From PALSA-350 sp963834445 (GTDB taxonomy: Bacteria > Acidobacteriota > Terriglobia > Terriglobales > Acidobacteriaceae): 64,000 bases of DNA. The stretch lies in the NCBI GenBank assembly GCA_963834445.1, contig CAWIBU010000002.1, positions 558,001 to 622,000 on the forward strand, given 5' to 3'. Of the stretch, positions 1-9,168 are shown in pieces. The translations under genes and the position numbers were made by a program. The notes below the pieces were generated by a model. It did not search any database. It had not been told where the DNA came from and saw only the letters and a program-made list of their open reading frames with translations. How positions within the stretch are numbered: the stretch's first letter is position 1; every line of letters starts with the position of its first letter.

Positions 1-161
1 AGATCGTAGGGAGCATCCTGCTCAATATGCGCAATGGCTTCAGACCCTCCTCCCGACAGCAGGGTGGAGTATTCAGTTTTTTCGAGGGCGCCGTCGATCG
101 ACGCACGAAAGTGCGCCGGCTCATCGATCACCAATACGCGCGCTGGTGGGGGCTTGTCCAT
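1..161 (-). CDS. Response regulator receiver domain protein, 5' part only
   Basis: Reading the minus strand from the ATG at 161 gives a 53-residue fragment that runs off the left edge. It has the first beta strand and acidic pocket of a REC domain (PARVLVIDEPAHFRASIDGA), followed by an ALEKTEYSTLLSGGGSEAIA stretch typical of the alpha1-beta2-alpha2 segment. REC domains are phosphorylated on an Asp by a sensor kinase; that Asp would lie beyond the window, so the output domain and target are unknown. The gene diverges from the sigma-like gene at 406, with about 240 bases between them. Confidence 0.6.
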   Translation of the reverse strand, partial: MDKPPPARVLVIDEPAHFRASIDGALEKTEYSTLLSGGGSEAIAHIEQDAPYD

Positions 162-405
162 CTTCGCTGGTAGTTCTGAGCTGCTGTTCGCCCGGCGTGA
201 AGCAGAAAACAAAAGACGCTCATGCCGAGTTTATCTGTAACCGATTGCTACTGTTGTGAATTCCTCACCCGAAAGCCATCGTCCTGAAGCAACTGGTATA
301 CTCCGGGTTGCGTCCCTGCTCGGTTTTACATGACCAGGACGACAGCCGCTACCGAATCCATGGTGTTTTCAATTCTCAGGCTAAACAGCCGCAAGCGGGG
401 TAGCT

Positions 406-942
406 TTGTTTAATTTTGAACGTGAGCTTTCCGCGGAATCAAATCTGGTCCAATCGCAGGCTGCCGAGCAGTCTCTCGAAGAGCAGCAACGGGACGTGTA
501 CGAAAGTCACCGTCATCGTACTTTTTCGCTTGCGTTTTATATGACCGGCAATGAATTAGAAGCGGAAGACATTCTGACCAACACCTTCATCCAGGCGTTT
601 CAAAAGGACGAGCAGCCCGATGGCTTTGCGGTTGATTCGGCGCTGGTCGGTGAACTCAGCGAACGATTTCCGTTAAAGAAGGAAGAACCCGCAGCTGTTA
701 TTTCTCCAGGAGCAGGACTGAGTCATCGCAACGTGCGTCGTTCTGATCTTGAAGTGGCGGTGGGCAAGCTACCGCCCAACGAGCGCCTGCTGTTTTTGCT
801 GCGCGATGTAGAAGGTTATGCGCCCGCGCAGATTGCCCGCCTGCTCGATATCCCGGAAGCGCAGGTAAATCGCGCCTGTTTTTCCGCGCGCATCCGCTTA
901 TGCCAGGTACTTGCTGAACAGGCCCGCGTCGCCGCGGCCTGA
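406..942 (+). CDS. Sigma-70 (ECF)-like transcription factor
   Basis: A 178-residue protein with two parts resembling ECF sigma factors. Residues about 35-65 resemble a region 2 core (FSLAFYMTGNELEAEDILTN), and residues about 118-170 are a clear region 4 helix-turn-helix (KLPPNERLLFLLRDVEGYAP, then a recognition helix with IPEAQVNRACFSARIR). The linker is longer than usual and the N-terminal 30 residues are unique. The start is TTG, with a GGGG-type ribosome site just upstream. It converges on glmU with two bases between the stops. No anti-sigma gene is adjacent. Region 2 is degenerate, so this could be a sigma-like regulator rather than a competent sigma factor. Confidence 0.7.
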   Translation: MFNFERELSAESNLVQSQAAEQSLEEQQRDVYESHRHRTFSLAFYMTGNELEAEDILTNTFIQAFQKDEQPDGFAVDSALVGELSERFPLKKEEPAAVISPGAGLSHRNVRRSDLEVAVGKLPPNERLLFLLRDVEGYAPAQIARLLDIPEAQVNRACFSARIRLCQVLAEQARVAAA

Positions 943-944
943 GG

Positions 945-2342
945 TCATTTGCGGTTGCGCCGTTCGGCGCTCCAGCCTGGTTTAACAGTCTGCCTTGCCC
1001 GCCCCAACGCCAGCGCATCTTCCGGAACGTCTTCTGTAATGCACGACCCGGCCGCGATGTAGGCGCCATCGCCAATCGTCAGCGGCGCCACCAGGGTCGA
1101 ATCGCTGCCCACAAACACGTGGTCCCCGATGATTGTTTTGCGCTTGCTCACGCCGTCGTAATTGCAGGTGATCACGCCCGCCCCCACATTCACACCGGCG
1201 CCGATCTCCGCATCCCCCAGATAGGTTAAGTGATTCGCTTTCGAGCCTTTGCCTAAACGAATCTTCTTGGTTTCGACAAAATTACCGACATGCGCTCCCT
1301 CGCCGATCTCGCTCTCCGGCCGTATATGCGCATAGGGACCCAATAGCGCTCCGTCGGCCACCCGCGATTGGGTGATGATGCAACCCTGGCGCACCAGCAC
1401 ATGGCTCCCCATAGTAGTGTGTTCCAACACCGAATAGGATCGGATGCGGCACTCCCTGCCCACTTTCGTCTCGCCCAGTAATTGCACGAAGGGCTCGATC
1501 ACGGTGTCAGCTCCTACGGTCACGCCGGCATCGATCACCACTGTCTCCGGGCGGAAGATCGTGACCCCTTCCGCCATGAGCCGGCGTGCGGTCATGAGCC
1601 GCAGTTTTCCGTCGATCTCCATCATCTCGGCGATGGTGTTGGCGCCCAACACTTCGTCCGGGTCCGCGGCTTCGAGCGCCAGCACCCGTTCGCCGGCCTT
1701 GCCGAGAATGGCGGCCATATCCGTCAGGTAGTACTCGCCATGCGCGTTCTGGGTGTCCAGACTTTGAATGTGGGTGACCAGCGGATGGCTGGCAAAAGCG
1801 TAAATACCAGAATTGATCTCGCGCGCCCCGGCCATCGCAGCAGTTAAAGCTTTGGCTTCAACAATCTCTTTCACTTCGTCGGAATCAGGCGCTTTACGAA
1901 TTACCCGGCCGTAGCCCAGCAGATTGTCGGGCGCGGCGGTAAGAATCGTCATGGCGGCTCGGTGCTGCAGGTGAAAATCGCGAATGTTGCGGATGGTCTC
2001 CGTGCGAATGAGCGGCACATCCCCCGAGAGCACGATTACATTTTCGTATTTCTCGATCGCCGGCACCGCTTGCTGGATCGCATGGCCTGTGCCGCGCTGC
2101 TCGGTTTGCTCGACAAACTCGACCCCCAGCCCGGCCAGCGACTCCTTCACCATCCCGGCTTCATGGCCGACAACCACGTAAATATCCTCGGGAGGAACAA
2201 TCTGCCGCGCCGCATCGACGACATGTCGCAGCAGAGTCTTTCCCCCGACCTCGTGCAGCACCTTGGGCCGCCTGCTCTTGAGCCGCGTCCCCTTACCCGC
2301 CGCCATAATCACGATGCCAAATTGCATTTTGTGTATCTCCAT
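945..2342 (-). CDS. glmU: Bifunctional UDP-GlcNAc pyrophosphorylase / GlcN-1-P acetyltransferase
   Basis: GlmU acetylates glucosamine-1-phosphate and then uridylylates it to UDP-GlcNAc, the precursor of peptidoglycan and lipopolysaccharide, in the cytoplasm. The 465-residue length matches the family (E. coli 456). The N-terminal nucleotidyltransferase signature AAGKGTRLKSRRPK is at residues 14-27. The C-terminal half is a left-handed beta-helix of hexapeptide repeats with the acetyltransferase motif NHLTYLGDAEIG, which contains the catalytic His, and GAGVITCNYDG. An internal Met at residue 6 (start 2327, giving MQFGIVIMAAGKG) is an equally good start. No glmM or glmS gene is nearby, so it seems monocistronic. 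Confidence 0.95.
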   Translation of the reverse strand: MEIHKMQFGIVIMAAGKGTRLKSRRPKVLHEVGGKTLLRHVVDAARQIVPPEDIYVVVGHEAGMVKESLAGLGVEFVEQTEQRGTGHAIQQAVPAIEKYENVIVLSGDVPLIRTETIRNIRDFHLQHRAAMTILTAAPDNLLGYGRVIRKAPDSDEVKEIVEAKALTAAMAGAREINSGIYAFASHPLVTHIQSLDTQNAHGEYYLTDMAAILGKAGERVLALEAADPDEVLGANTIAEMMEIDGKLRLMTARRLMAEGVTIFRPETVVIDAGVTVGADTVIEPFVQLLGETKVGRECRIRSYSVLEHTTMGSHVLVRQGCIITQSRVADGALLGPYAHIRPESEIGEGAHVGNFVETKKIRLGKGSKANHLTYLGDAEIGAGVNVGAGVITCNYDGVSKRKTIIGDHVFVGSDSTLVAPLTIGDGAYIAAGSCITEDVPEDALALGRARQTVKPGWSAERRNRK

Positions 2343-2578
2343 GTACTGCTTGTATTTACTGAAATTAGTTAAAGTATAGGTTTGAAGAATCTGAATGGTG
2401 GAATCCGTGTACGTTCATCCTTGGCGGTCTATCCGGGAGGGTTGGGATCGACGAATGTTTCTCCAGCTGCCGCCTGGTTAGCAACCTCGATACCGGTCAG
2501 TCCACGTTTTACTCCCTATTCACGCATAGCATTTTTACTGACCCCACCCACAAGCGTACCGTTAAAGCAGGAGCAATC

Positions 2579-4867
2579 ATGATCAAGCAGGCCGCTGTGC
2601 TCGGTGCAGGGACCATGGGAGTACGCATCGCAGCCCATTTGGCCAACGCCGGAATCGCGGTGGTGTTGCTGGATCTGCCCGCCGAGCCAGGCAAACCCGG
2701 CATTGCCGAGACCGCTTTGCAATCTCTGGGCCGGGCCAAACCCGCTGCTTTCTACGACCCGGCGAGTCTCCGGCTCATCCAACCGGGAACCTTCGACCAC
2801 GACCTCGCCCGGCTAAGCGCCTGCGACTGGGTCATCGAGGCGGTGATCGAAAATTTGGCCGTCAAGCAGGAGATTCTTAACAAGATAATCCCATTTTTAA
2901 AACCCGGTGTTCTGCTCACGACCAACACCAGCGGCCTGCCGGTAGCGAGCATCGCGCAGCATCTGCCACCTGCACTGCGCCGTTCGTGGTTTGGCACCCA
3001 CTTCTTCAACCCACCGCGCTATATGCGGCTGCTCGAGTTGATCGCCACCCCGGAGACCGACCCGTCGGCGGTGGCCACGGTTGCTGACTTTGCCGACCGC
3101 CGCCTGGGCAAGACCGTGGTGTATGCCCGCGACACTCCCAACTTCATCGCCAATCGCATAGGGGTTTACGTGATGACCCAGGCCATCGAGCTGATGCAGC
3201 AACAGGGCCTCACCGTCGAAGAGGTAGACGTGCTCACGGGCAGCGCCCTGGGTTGGCCGCGCACCGGCAGCTTTCGCCTGTCAGACATGGTCGGCATCGA
3301 CGTACTGGCCCACGTGGTAGCGAACTTCTCTCAATCGGGTACCGGCGAAACCATCGCGCTGCCGCCCTTCGTCCAGACCATGCTCGACCGCCGGTGGCTG
3401 GGGGACAAGACCGGCCAGGGCTTCTACAAGAAAGAGAAAGATGCGGAGGGCAACGAAGTACGCCTCGCCCTGGATTGGCAAAGCGTAGCCTACCGGCCAG
3501 CGACCCGGCCTAAATTTCCCTCGATCGAGATGGCTAAGAACGCCGAATCGCTGCCCGAGCGGTTGCGCCTGCTGATGGCCGGTGATCCGCGTAAGGACAA
3601 GGCTGCCGCGTTCCAGATTCAATTGCTCAACCGCCTATTCGCCTACTGTGAAAAATGCCTGCCCGAGATTGCCGATGAGCCCGCCAGCGTCGATCGCGCC
3701 ATGCGGACCGGCTTCAACTGGGAACTTGGCCCCTTTGAAATGTGGGACGCAAGCGGCATCCGGGCGGAGAAGTGGTACCAGGATGGCGCCGTCTTCAGCC
3801 CCGCCCGCGGTCAATATGTGCCTGTGGTTCAACCGCCAGGGATTGCTACCATCGCTGATTTCCGCAAGGCGCATGGCGTAGTTAAAGGCAATCCAGGGGC
3901 ATCGCTGGTGGATATCGGCGAAGGCATCGCAGCTATCGAGCTGCACTCGAAGAAAGATGCGGTAGGCGAAGACATCACAAGACTTGTGACCCAGGTCCTC
4001 AACCCCGACAGCGAAGCGGTGCGCGACTTTCAGGGGTTCATCATTACCGGCGATGGCGCTAACTTCTCGGTCGGCGCCAACCTGCTGCAAGTCCTGCTGC
4101 TGATCCAGGAAGGGGAGTGGGAAGACCTCGACTTCGCCGTGCGCGCCTTTCAGCGCATGACCGCAGCCATCCGCTTTTGCCCTCGTCCGGTGGTGGTGGC
4201 GCCCTACGGGCTGTGCCTGGGCGGAGGAGCGGAGATTGCGCTGCACGCGGCCAGCCGCCAGCCGCACGCGGAGCTTTACATGGGCCTGGTCGAAACGGGG
4301 GTGGGGGTCGTGCCCGGCGGCGGCGGGACCAAGGAAATGGTTTTGCGGGCGGTCGACTCCGCCGCAGCGGTCAGCACGCATGTCGCCGGCTCAACGGAAT
4401 ACTTTGACGCGCTCAAACGCAACTTTGAGTTGATCGGGCTGGCAAGGGTTTCCACCTCCGCAGCCGAAGCGCGCCTGTTGGGTTATTTGCGGCCCTCGGA
4501 TCGAGTGACCGCGCAGCGGGACCGGCTGGTGTGCGACGCCCGGCAGGCAGCGGTTACGCTGGCCGGCGCGGGCTACGCGCCACCCTCCCCGCGAGAGATT
4601 CCCGCGGCCGGAGAAAGCGCGCTGGCTACTCTGAAGCTGGGGGTTCATCTGATGCGGGCGGCTGATTACATCAGCGATCACGATCAGAAAGTCGCCAACC
4701 AGGTAGCCCACATCCTATGCGGAGGAGCTATACCGGCAGGCACTGTGGTCACGGAGCAATATCTGCTCGATCTGGAGCGCCAGGCGTTCTTGTCGCTCTG
4801 CGGAGAGCGTAAGACTCAGGAAAGGATCGCCTTCACTCTCAAGACCGGTAAACCGTTAAGGAATTGA
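2579..4867 (+). CDS. fadN: 3-hydroxyacyl-CoA dehydrogenase / enoyl-CoA hydratase fusion
   Basis: A 762-residue multifunctional beta-oxidation enzyme with its domains in the FadN order. The NAD-binding hydroxyacyl-CoA dehydrogenase comes first (GAGTMGVRIAAHLANAG, residues 9-25) and the crotonase domain is at the C-terminus (oxyanion-hole segments GDGANFSVGANL and GLCLGGGAEIALH near residue 545, then VETGVGVVPGGGGTKEM). It hydrates trans-2-enoyl-CoA and oxidises 3-hydroxyacyl-CoA to 3-ketoacyl-CoA. A good ribosome site (GCAGGAG) precedes the ATG. It is first of three same-strand genes with a thiolase and an acyl-CoA dehydrogenase, which together make a complete beta-oxidation set. The symbol follows Bacillus fadN by domain order only. 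Confidence 0.92.
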   Translation: MIKQAAVLGAGTMGVRIAAHLANAGIAVVLLDLPAEPGKPGIAETALQSLGRAKPAAFYDPASLRLIQPGTFDHDLARLSACDWVIEAVIENLAVKQEILNKIIPFLKPGVLLTTNTSGLPVASIAQHLPPALRRSWFGTHFFNPPRYMRLLELIATPETDPSAVATVADFADRRLGKTVVYARDTPNFIANRIGVYVMTQAIELMQQQGLTVEEVDVLTGSALGWPRTGSFRLSDMVGIDVLAHVVANFSQSGTGETIALPPFVQTMLDRRWLGDKTGQGFYKKEKDAEGNEVRLALDWQSVAYRPATRPKFPSIEMAKNAESLPERLRLLMAGDPRKDKAAAFQIQLLNRLFAYCEKCLPEIADEPASVDRAMRTGFNWELGPFEMWDASGIRAEKWYQDGAVFSPARGQYVPVVQPPGIATIADFRKAHGVVKGNPGASLVDIGEGIAAIELHSKKDAVGEDITRLVTQVLNPDSEAVRDFQGFIITGDGANFSVGANLLQVLLLIQEGEWEDLDFAVRAFQRMTAAIRFCPRPVVVAPYGLCLGGGAEIALHAASRQPHAELYMGLVETGVGVVPGGGGTKEMVLRAVDSAAAVSTHVAGSTEYFDALKRNFELIGLARVSTSAAEARLLGYLRPSDRVTAQRDRLVCDARQAAVTLAGAGYAPPSPREIPAAGESALATLKLGVHLMRAADYISDHDQKVANQVAHILCGGAIPAGTVVTEQYLLDLERQAFLSLCGERKTQERIAFTLKTGKPLRN

Positions 4868-4918
4868 AGAGCGAGCGAAGGGTACGGGCTTAACAGGTTG
4901 CTGGAAAACTCGGTTCGT

Positions 4919-5068
4919 GAAGGGTACGGGCTTCAGCCCGTACATAAATATCCAAGTGATTCGCCTTTAGGCGCTGAGGTCTGCGGAATCATGCGGAAGC
5001 TGGGCCCTCAGCGGCTAAAGCCGGTCCATCTTTGTTTCATTATGTACGGGCTGAAGCCCGTACCCTTC
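4919..5068. repeat. Pair of facing GTACGGGCT palindromes
   Basis: Two perfect 20-base palindromes, GTACGGGCTTCAGCCCGTAC (4924-4943) and the same with a GA centre (5044-5063), lie in opposite orientation. Their flanks also match: a roughly 28-base arm at 4919-4947 is the reverse complement of 5039-5068. The whole could fold as two small hairpins or one large one. It lies in the fadN-fadA gap and may attenuate or stabilise the operon transcript. A shorter relative, AGGGCTTCAGCCCCTG, appears near 52072. Confidence 0.85.
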
Positions 5069-5118
5069 AGAAGCAGAGTTTCTCCGCAGACGGCAAGCTC
5101 TGGAGGCAAGGGAACCGC

Positions 5119-6297
5119 ATGAGAGACGTCGTCATTGTCAGCACCGTCCGCACTGCTGTCGGCAAGTCCGGCCGGGGAGCGCTTGCCACCACGCGGCCCG
5201 ATGATCTCGCCGCGACCGCGATCGAAGGCGCCCTCGCCCGTTTACCCCAACTGGACCGCAACGAGATCGAAGACGTGATCCTGGGCTGCGCCATGCCCGA
5301 AGCTGAGCAGGGAATGAACGTAGCCCGCATTGCTGCCCTGCGTGCCGGCCTCCCCGTCACCTCTTCGGCTATGACGGTCAACCGATTCTGCGCCTCTGGC
5401 CTGCAATCCATTGCCATGGCGGCCGACCGCATCCGGGGAGGGGGCGCCGAGGTCATCCTCGCCGGCGGCACCGAATCGATGAGCATGGTGCCCATGGGCG
5501 GCAACAAAGTCAGCGCCAATCCGTGGCTCATTGACCATTACGCCGATTCGTACCTCTCCATGGGGCTCACCGCCGAGCGCGTCGCGCAACGCTACGGCAT
5601 CGGCCGTGAGCAAGCCGACGCTTTCGCCCTGGCCAGCCATCAGAAAGCGCTGGCCGCCATCGAGGGGGGCCGCTTCATCGCTGAGATCGTGCCCGTAACC
5701 GTGACGTATTCGACGAACGGAGCGGGCAAAATCAAGCTGGCCGAGAAGCGATTCAGCACCGACGAAGGTCCCAGAGCCGACACGTCGCTGCAGGCGCTTT
5801 CCAACCTCAAACCGGCTTTCCATGCGAAGGGAACCGTGACCGCAGGGAACTCCTCGCAAACCTCCGATGGAGCCGCCGCCGCTGTGGTTATGTCGGGCGA
5901 GCGGGCGGCCGCGTTGGGCATCCAGCCGCTTGCTCGCTTCGTCGCCTTCGCCACCGCCGGCTGCCTGCCGGAAGAAATGGGTGTAGGGCCGGTTTACGCC
6001 GTCCCCAAGGCGCTGAAGCTTGCTGGACTCACTCTCGACCAAATCGACTTGATTGAATTGAATGAGGCTTTCGCCGCGCAATCGCTGGCCGTCATGCAGC
6101 AACTGCATCTCGATCCCGCGAAAGTAAACGTCAACGGCGGAGCCATCGCCCTCGGTCATCCACTGGGCTGCACCGGCGCCAAGCTGACCGCGACTCTGCT
6201 GCACGCCCTGCAACGCGGCAAACTCAGGTACGGACTGGTCACCATGTGTGTGGGCGGAGGCATGGGCGCCGCCGGTATTTTCGAATCACTTCAATAG
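5119..6297 (+). CDS. fadA: Acetyl-CoA acyltransferase (3-ketoacyl-CoA thiolase)
   Basis: A 392-residue thiolase, the usual family length. It catalyses the last step of beta-oxidation, thiolytic release of acetyl-CoA from 3-ketoacyl-CoA. The nucleophilic Cys is near residue 90 (VNRFCASGLQS). The C-terminal motifs are the His in GGAIALGHPLGCTGAK near residue 346 and the second Cys in MCVGGGMGAAG near 377. The ATG at 5119 is chosen because GGAGGCAAGGG lies just upstream and the thiolase fold starts immediately after it. A longer upstream extension would run through the palindrome repeat. The gene lies 9 bases before the acyl-CoA dehydrogenase, so the two are probably co-transcribed. Confidence 0.93.
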   Translation: MRDVVIVSTVRTAVGKSGRGALATTRPDDLAATAIEGALARLPQLDRNEIEDVILGCAMPEAEQGMNVARIAALRAGLPVTSSAMTVNRFCASGLQSIAMAADRIRGGGAEVILAGGTESMSMVPMGGNKVSANPWLIDHYADSYLSMGLTAERVAQRYGIGREQADAFALASHQKALAAIEGGRFIAEIVPVTVTYSTNGAGKIKLAEKRFSTDEGPRADTSLQALSNLKPAFHAKGTVTAGNSSQTSDGAAAAVVMSGERAAALGIQPLARFVAFATAGCLPEEMGVGPVYAVPKALKLAGLTLDQIDLIELNEAFAAQSLAVMQQLHLDPAKVNVNGGAIALGHPLGCTGAKLTATLLHALQRGKLRYGLVTMCVGGGMGAAGIFESLQ

Positions 6298-6306
6298 GGA
6301 GAACCA

Positions 6307-8097
6307 ATGGCCACAGCGACAGACACTTTGCAGCGCACGATCGCGGGAGGCAGCTTTCTCATCGAGGAGCGCACGCCCGGCGAAGTCATGACGCCGGAAG
6401 ACTTCAGCGAAGAGCAGCGTCAGATCGCGCGCACCGCCTCCGACTTTGCCCGCAACGAGGTCGTCCCCGCCGCCGAAGCGATTGAAGCTAAGCACTTCGA
6501 GGTCACCCGGGGCTTGCTGAAGAAGGCAGGAGATCTTGGCTTGCTGGCGGTCGATATCCCGGAAGCCTACGGCGGTCTGGCGATGGACAAAACAACGTCC
6601 GCTATTGTTGCCGATTACTTGTCGCAACTCGGTAGTTTTTCTGTCGCGTTCAGCGCCCATGTTGGCATCGGTACGCTGCCCATCGTCTGGTACGGAACTG
6701 AGGCGCAGAAGCAGAAATTCCTGCCGCGGATGGCGAGCGGTGAATACATCGGCGCCTATGCTCTTTCCGAAGCTACTTCCGGCTCAGACGCGATGAACAT
6801 CCGCGCCCGGGCCGCGCTCTCGGCGGATGGCACCCACTACCTGCTGAACGGCGAGAAGATGTGGATCAGCAATGGCGGCTTCGCCGACCTGTTCACCGTC
6901 TTTGTTAAAGTCGACGGAGAAAAGTTTTCTGCCTTCCTGATCGAGAAGGGAACTCCCGGCCTTTCGATCGGCGCGGAGGAGCACAAGCTGGGTATCCGCG
7001 GTTCTTCCACCTGTCCGCTGGTTCTTTCCGACTGCAAGGTGCCGGTAGACAATCTTTTAGGCGAGGTCGGCAAAGGCCACCACATTGCCTTCAACATCCT
7101 CAACATTGGCCGTTTTAAATTAGGAGCGGCTTGCGTGGGCGCCGCCCGCACCACGCTGACCCACACTCTCGCTTACGCCAAGCAGCGCCAGGCCTTTGGC
7201 AAGCCCATTGCCGGCTTCGGGCTCATTCAGCAGAAGCTGGCCGACTCGGCGGCTCAATTGTTCGCCGTCGAGAGCATGGCTTATCGCACCGTCGGCATGA
7301 TCGATAACGCGCTCGCCACCATCCCCGCGGAGAACTCGCGAGAAATACAAAAGCGTATCGAGGAGTATGCGGTCGAGTGTTCCATTCTGAAAGTCGCCGG
7401 CTCGGAGATGCTCGATGCCGTGGTCGACCACTCGGTACAGATCTATGGCGGTTACGGTTACGTCGAGGAGTATCCAGCCGAGAGGGCCTATCGCGATTCG
7501 CGCATCAACCGCATCTTTGAAGGCACGAACGAGATCAACCGGCTCATCATCACCGGCTGGTTGATGAAACGCGCCATGGCCGGCCAGTTACCGCTACTGG
7601 CCGCTATCAAGAAGCTGATGGATGAAGTTTTAGAGCCGCCATCGTTCGCAGAGGAAAGCGACCATGCCGGCGATCCGCTGTATGGAGAAGCGCAGATGTT
7701 GGCTGGGGCTAAGAAACTGGCGCTCTTCACCGCTGGAGCGGCTTCGCAGAAGTATATGAACGCGCTCGCCGATCAGCAGGAAGTCATGGCCGATCTGGCC
7801 GACATCATCATCCAGGTCTACGCCCTTGAATCGGCCCTGTTGCGCGCGCGCAAGTTAGCGGCGGGTAAACTGGCGCTGGCTCCGGCCGCTGTGGCCATGG
7901 CGAAGCTTTACGCCGCGAACGCGATGGATATCGTTGAGTTGGCCGCGAGACGCGTTGTAGCCGCGGTCGCTGAAGGCGACAGTCTCCGAGTGCAACTGGC
8001 CATTTGCCGTCGTTTGTCGAAGCGCATGCCCGAAGACGTCTACGCCCATTCCAGAAAAATTGCCCAGTATCTCGTCGACTACGGAGTCTGGAACTAA
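6307..8097 (+). CDS. Acyl-CoA dehydrogenase (FadE-like)
   Basis: A 596-residue flavoprotein that introduces the trans-2 double bond into acyl-CoA, the first step of beta-oxidation. The order is: N-terminal alpha domain from about residue 35, the beta-barrel signature GAYALSEATSGSDAMNIRAR, and the C-terminal FAD/substrate helices ending in YGGYGYVEEYPAERAYRDSR followed by NRIFEGTNEINR, where the Glu near residue 404 is the expected catalytic base. The extra 170 or so C-terminal residues match the long, VLCAD/FadE-type class rather than short-chain enzymes. It follows the thiolase by 9 bases (GGGAGAACC site) and closes the operon. Electron-transfer flavoprotein genes are not in the window. Confidence 0.92.
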   Translation: MATATDTLQRTIAGGSFLIEERTPGEVMTPEDFSEEQRQIARTASDFARNEVVPAAEAIEAKHFEVTRGLLKKAGDLGLLAVDIPEAYGGLAMDKTTSAIVADYLSQLGSFSVAFSAHVGIGTLPIVWYGTEAQKQKFLPRMASGEYIGAYALSEATSGSDAMNIRARAALSADGTHYLLNGEKMWISNGGFADLFTVFVKVDGEKFSAFLIEKGTPGLSIGAEEHKLGIRGSSTCPLVLSDCKVPVDNLLGEVGKGHHIAFNILNIGRFKLGAACVGAARTTLTHTLAYAKQRQAFGKPIAGFGLIQQKLADSAAQLFAVESMAYRTVGMIDNALATIPAENSREIQKRIEEYAVECSILKVAGSEMLDAVVDHSVQIYGGYGYVEEYPAERAYRDSRINRIFEGTNEINRLIITGWLMKRAMAGQLPLLAAIKKLMDEVLEPPSFAEESDHAGDPLYGEAQMLAGAKKLALFTAGAASQKYMNALADQQEVMADLADIIIQVYALESALLRARKLAAGKLALAPAAVAMAKLYAANAMDIVELAARRVVAAVAEGDSLRVQLAICRRLSKRMPEDVYAHSRKIAQYLVDYGVWN

Positions 8098-8255
8098 ACG
8101 GGCTGCGGAAAGGTCTGTGAAGGCACAAAGCAGGTCCCTCCATTACGCTACGCTACGGTCCTAATGAACAAAATGGCTGGGGCTGGATTTGTGAGTTCAC
8201 TCGTGGGGCCTTGGTTTGAGGGAAAGGCGCACCGCAGATCCCTCCACTTCGCTCC

Positions 8256-8360
8256 CCCGAATTCCTGTCGAAGTTGATGGCGCTGGCGAACTTCATGCGG
8301 CTTTCCTTAAGGAAAGCCGCACAGGTGGATCTGTCTGACATGGCGAAACAGGAATTCGGG
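8256..8360. repeat. 105-bp palindromic element, copy A
   Basis: Bounded by inverted ends CCCGAATTCCTGT (8256-8268) and ACAGGAATTCGGG (8348-8360). At its centre is a perfect 26-base palindrome (8296-8321), TGCGGCTTTCC - TTAA - GGAAAGCCGCA. It interrupts a copy of the TTTGTCATCCCGACC dispersed repeat, which continues on both sides. Related copies are at 8680-8784, 8978-9082, 11557-11663 and 30142-30246. Confidence 0.85.
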
Positions 8361-8679
8361 TGCGCTACGGTCGGGATGACAAATTTGTTTGGGGGACGAG
8401 CTTAAAGATTTGCTTGAGGGACGGCTTAAAAGCAAGCGCTCTCCGCGTTCATTCCTCCCTTAACTTGCCGACAGGCAAGTCGGCTCCTCCCAATGAACAA
8501 ATTTGCTTGAGGGACGGGTTTGAAAAGCAAACGCTCTCCGCGTTCATTCCATCCTTAACTTGCCGCAGGCAAGTCAGCCGCTCCCAATGAACAAAATTGG
8601 ATGGGCCGGATTTGCGAGCTCACTCGTAGGGCCTTCGTTTGGGGGAAAGGCACACCACAGATCCCTCCACTTCGCTACC

Positions 8680-8784
8680 CCCGAATTCCTGTCGAGGTTG
8701 GTGGCGCTGGCGAACTTCATGCGGCTTTCCTTAATGAAAGCCGCACACGTGGATCTGTCTGACATGGCGAAACAGGAATTCGGG
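8680..8784. repeat. 105-bp palindromic element, copy B
   Basis: Same inverted ends and length as the copy at 8256. The central hairpin differs by one base (loop side TTAATG), leaving 10 of 11 pairs. It is again nested within the larger dispersed repeat. Confidence 0.85.
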
Positions 8785-8977
8785 TACGCTACGGTCGGGA
8801 TGACAAATTTGCTTGAGGGAAGGGCTTAGAAATTTGCTTGAGGGACGGGCTTTAAAAGCAAACGCTCTCCGCGTTCATTCCATCCTTAACTTGCCGCAGG
8901 CACGTCAGCCGCTCGGGATGACAAATTTTCTTGGGATCATAAGTAGGTAGTCCGAAAAATTTGTCATCCCGACCGGA

Positions 8978-9082
8978 CCCGGATTCCTGTTGCGCTGAGC
9001 AAGACAGGTCCGCGTGTGCGGCTTTCATCAAGGAAAGCCGCATGGAGGTCGTCAACGCCACCCAACTCAACAGGAATCCGGG
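8978..9082. repeat. 105-bp palindromic element, copy C
   Basis: Ends are CCCGGATTCCTGT and ACAGGAATCCGGG: each end carries a substitution that keeps the two ends complementary. It splits a plus-oriented dispersed repeat (TTTGTCATCCCGACCGGA on the left, GGAGCGTAGCGCAGTGG on the right). GGA is present on both sides and could be a 3-bp target duplication. Confidence 0.8.
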
Positions 9083-9168
9083 GGAGCGTAGCGCAGTGGA
9101 GGGACCTGCTTTGTGCCTTCACCTCAAGAAAATAGCTTGTTGAGGGCCCGGCTTCCGGACCCCATCCG

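Larger units (their letters stand above)
8098..9168. repeat. Repeat-rich intergenic block after the beta-oxidation operon
   Basis: No credible gene is visible in these 1.07 kb. About 230 bases are present twice in direct orientation (roughly 8164-8391 and 8587-8815), with a third copy near 30063-30273. A second unit of about 90 bases, beginning ATTTGCTTGAGGGACGG and containing GCTCTCCGCGTTCATTC and a CTTGCCG-type hairpin, occurs at about 8409-8498, 8500-8592 and 8829-8918. A third block (8957-9112) carries the same family in reverse orientation. Short open frames here fall wholly inside repeats and are not reported as genes. Confidence 0.85.

Noticed and set aside
297..302. TATACT with a preceding TGG as a promoter for the sigma-like gene at 406
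   Set aside because: No acceptable -35 hexamer lies at the right distance; too weak to report as a feature.
8153..9143. Several 60-90-residue open frames in the gap after the acyl-CoA dehydrogenase
   Set aside because: All fall within dispersed repeats that occur elsewhere; the same peptides recur in repeat copies and match no family.
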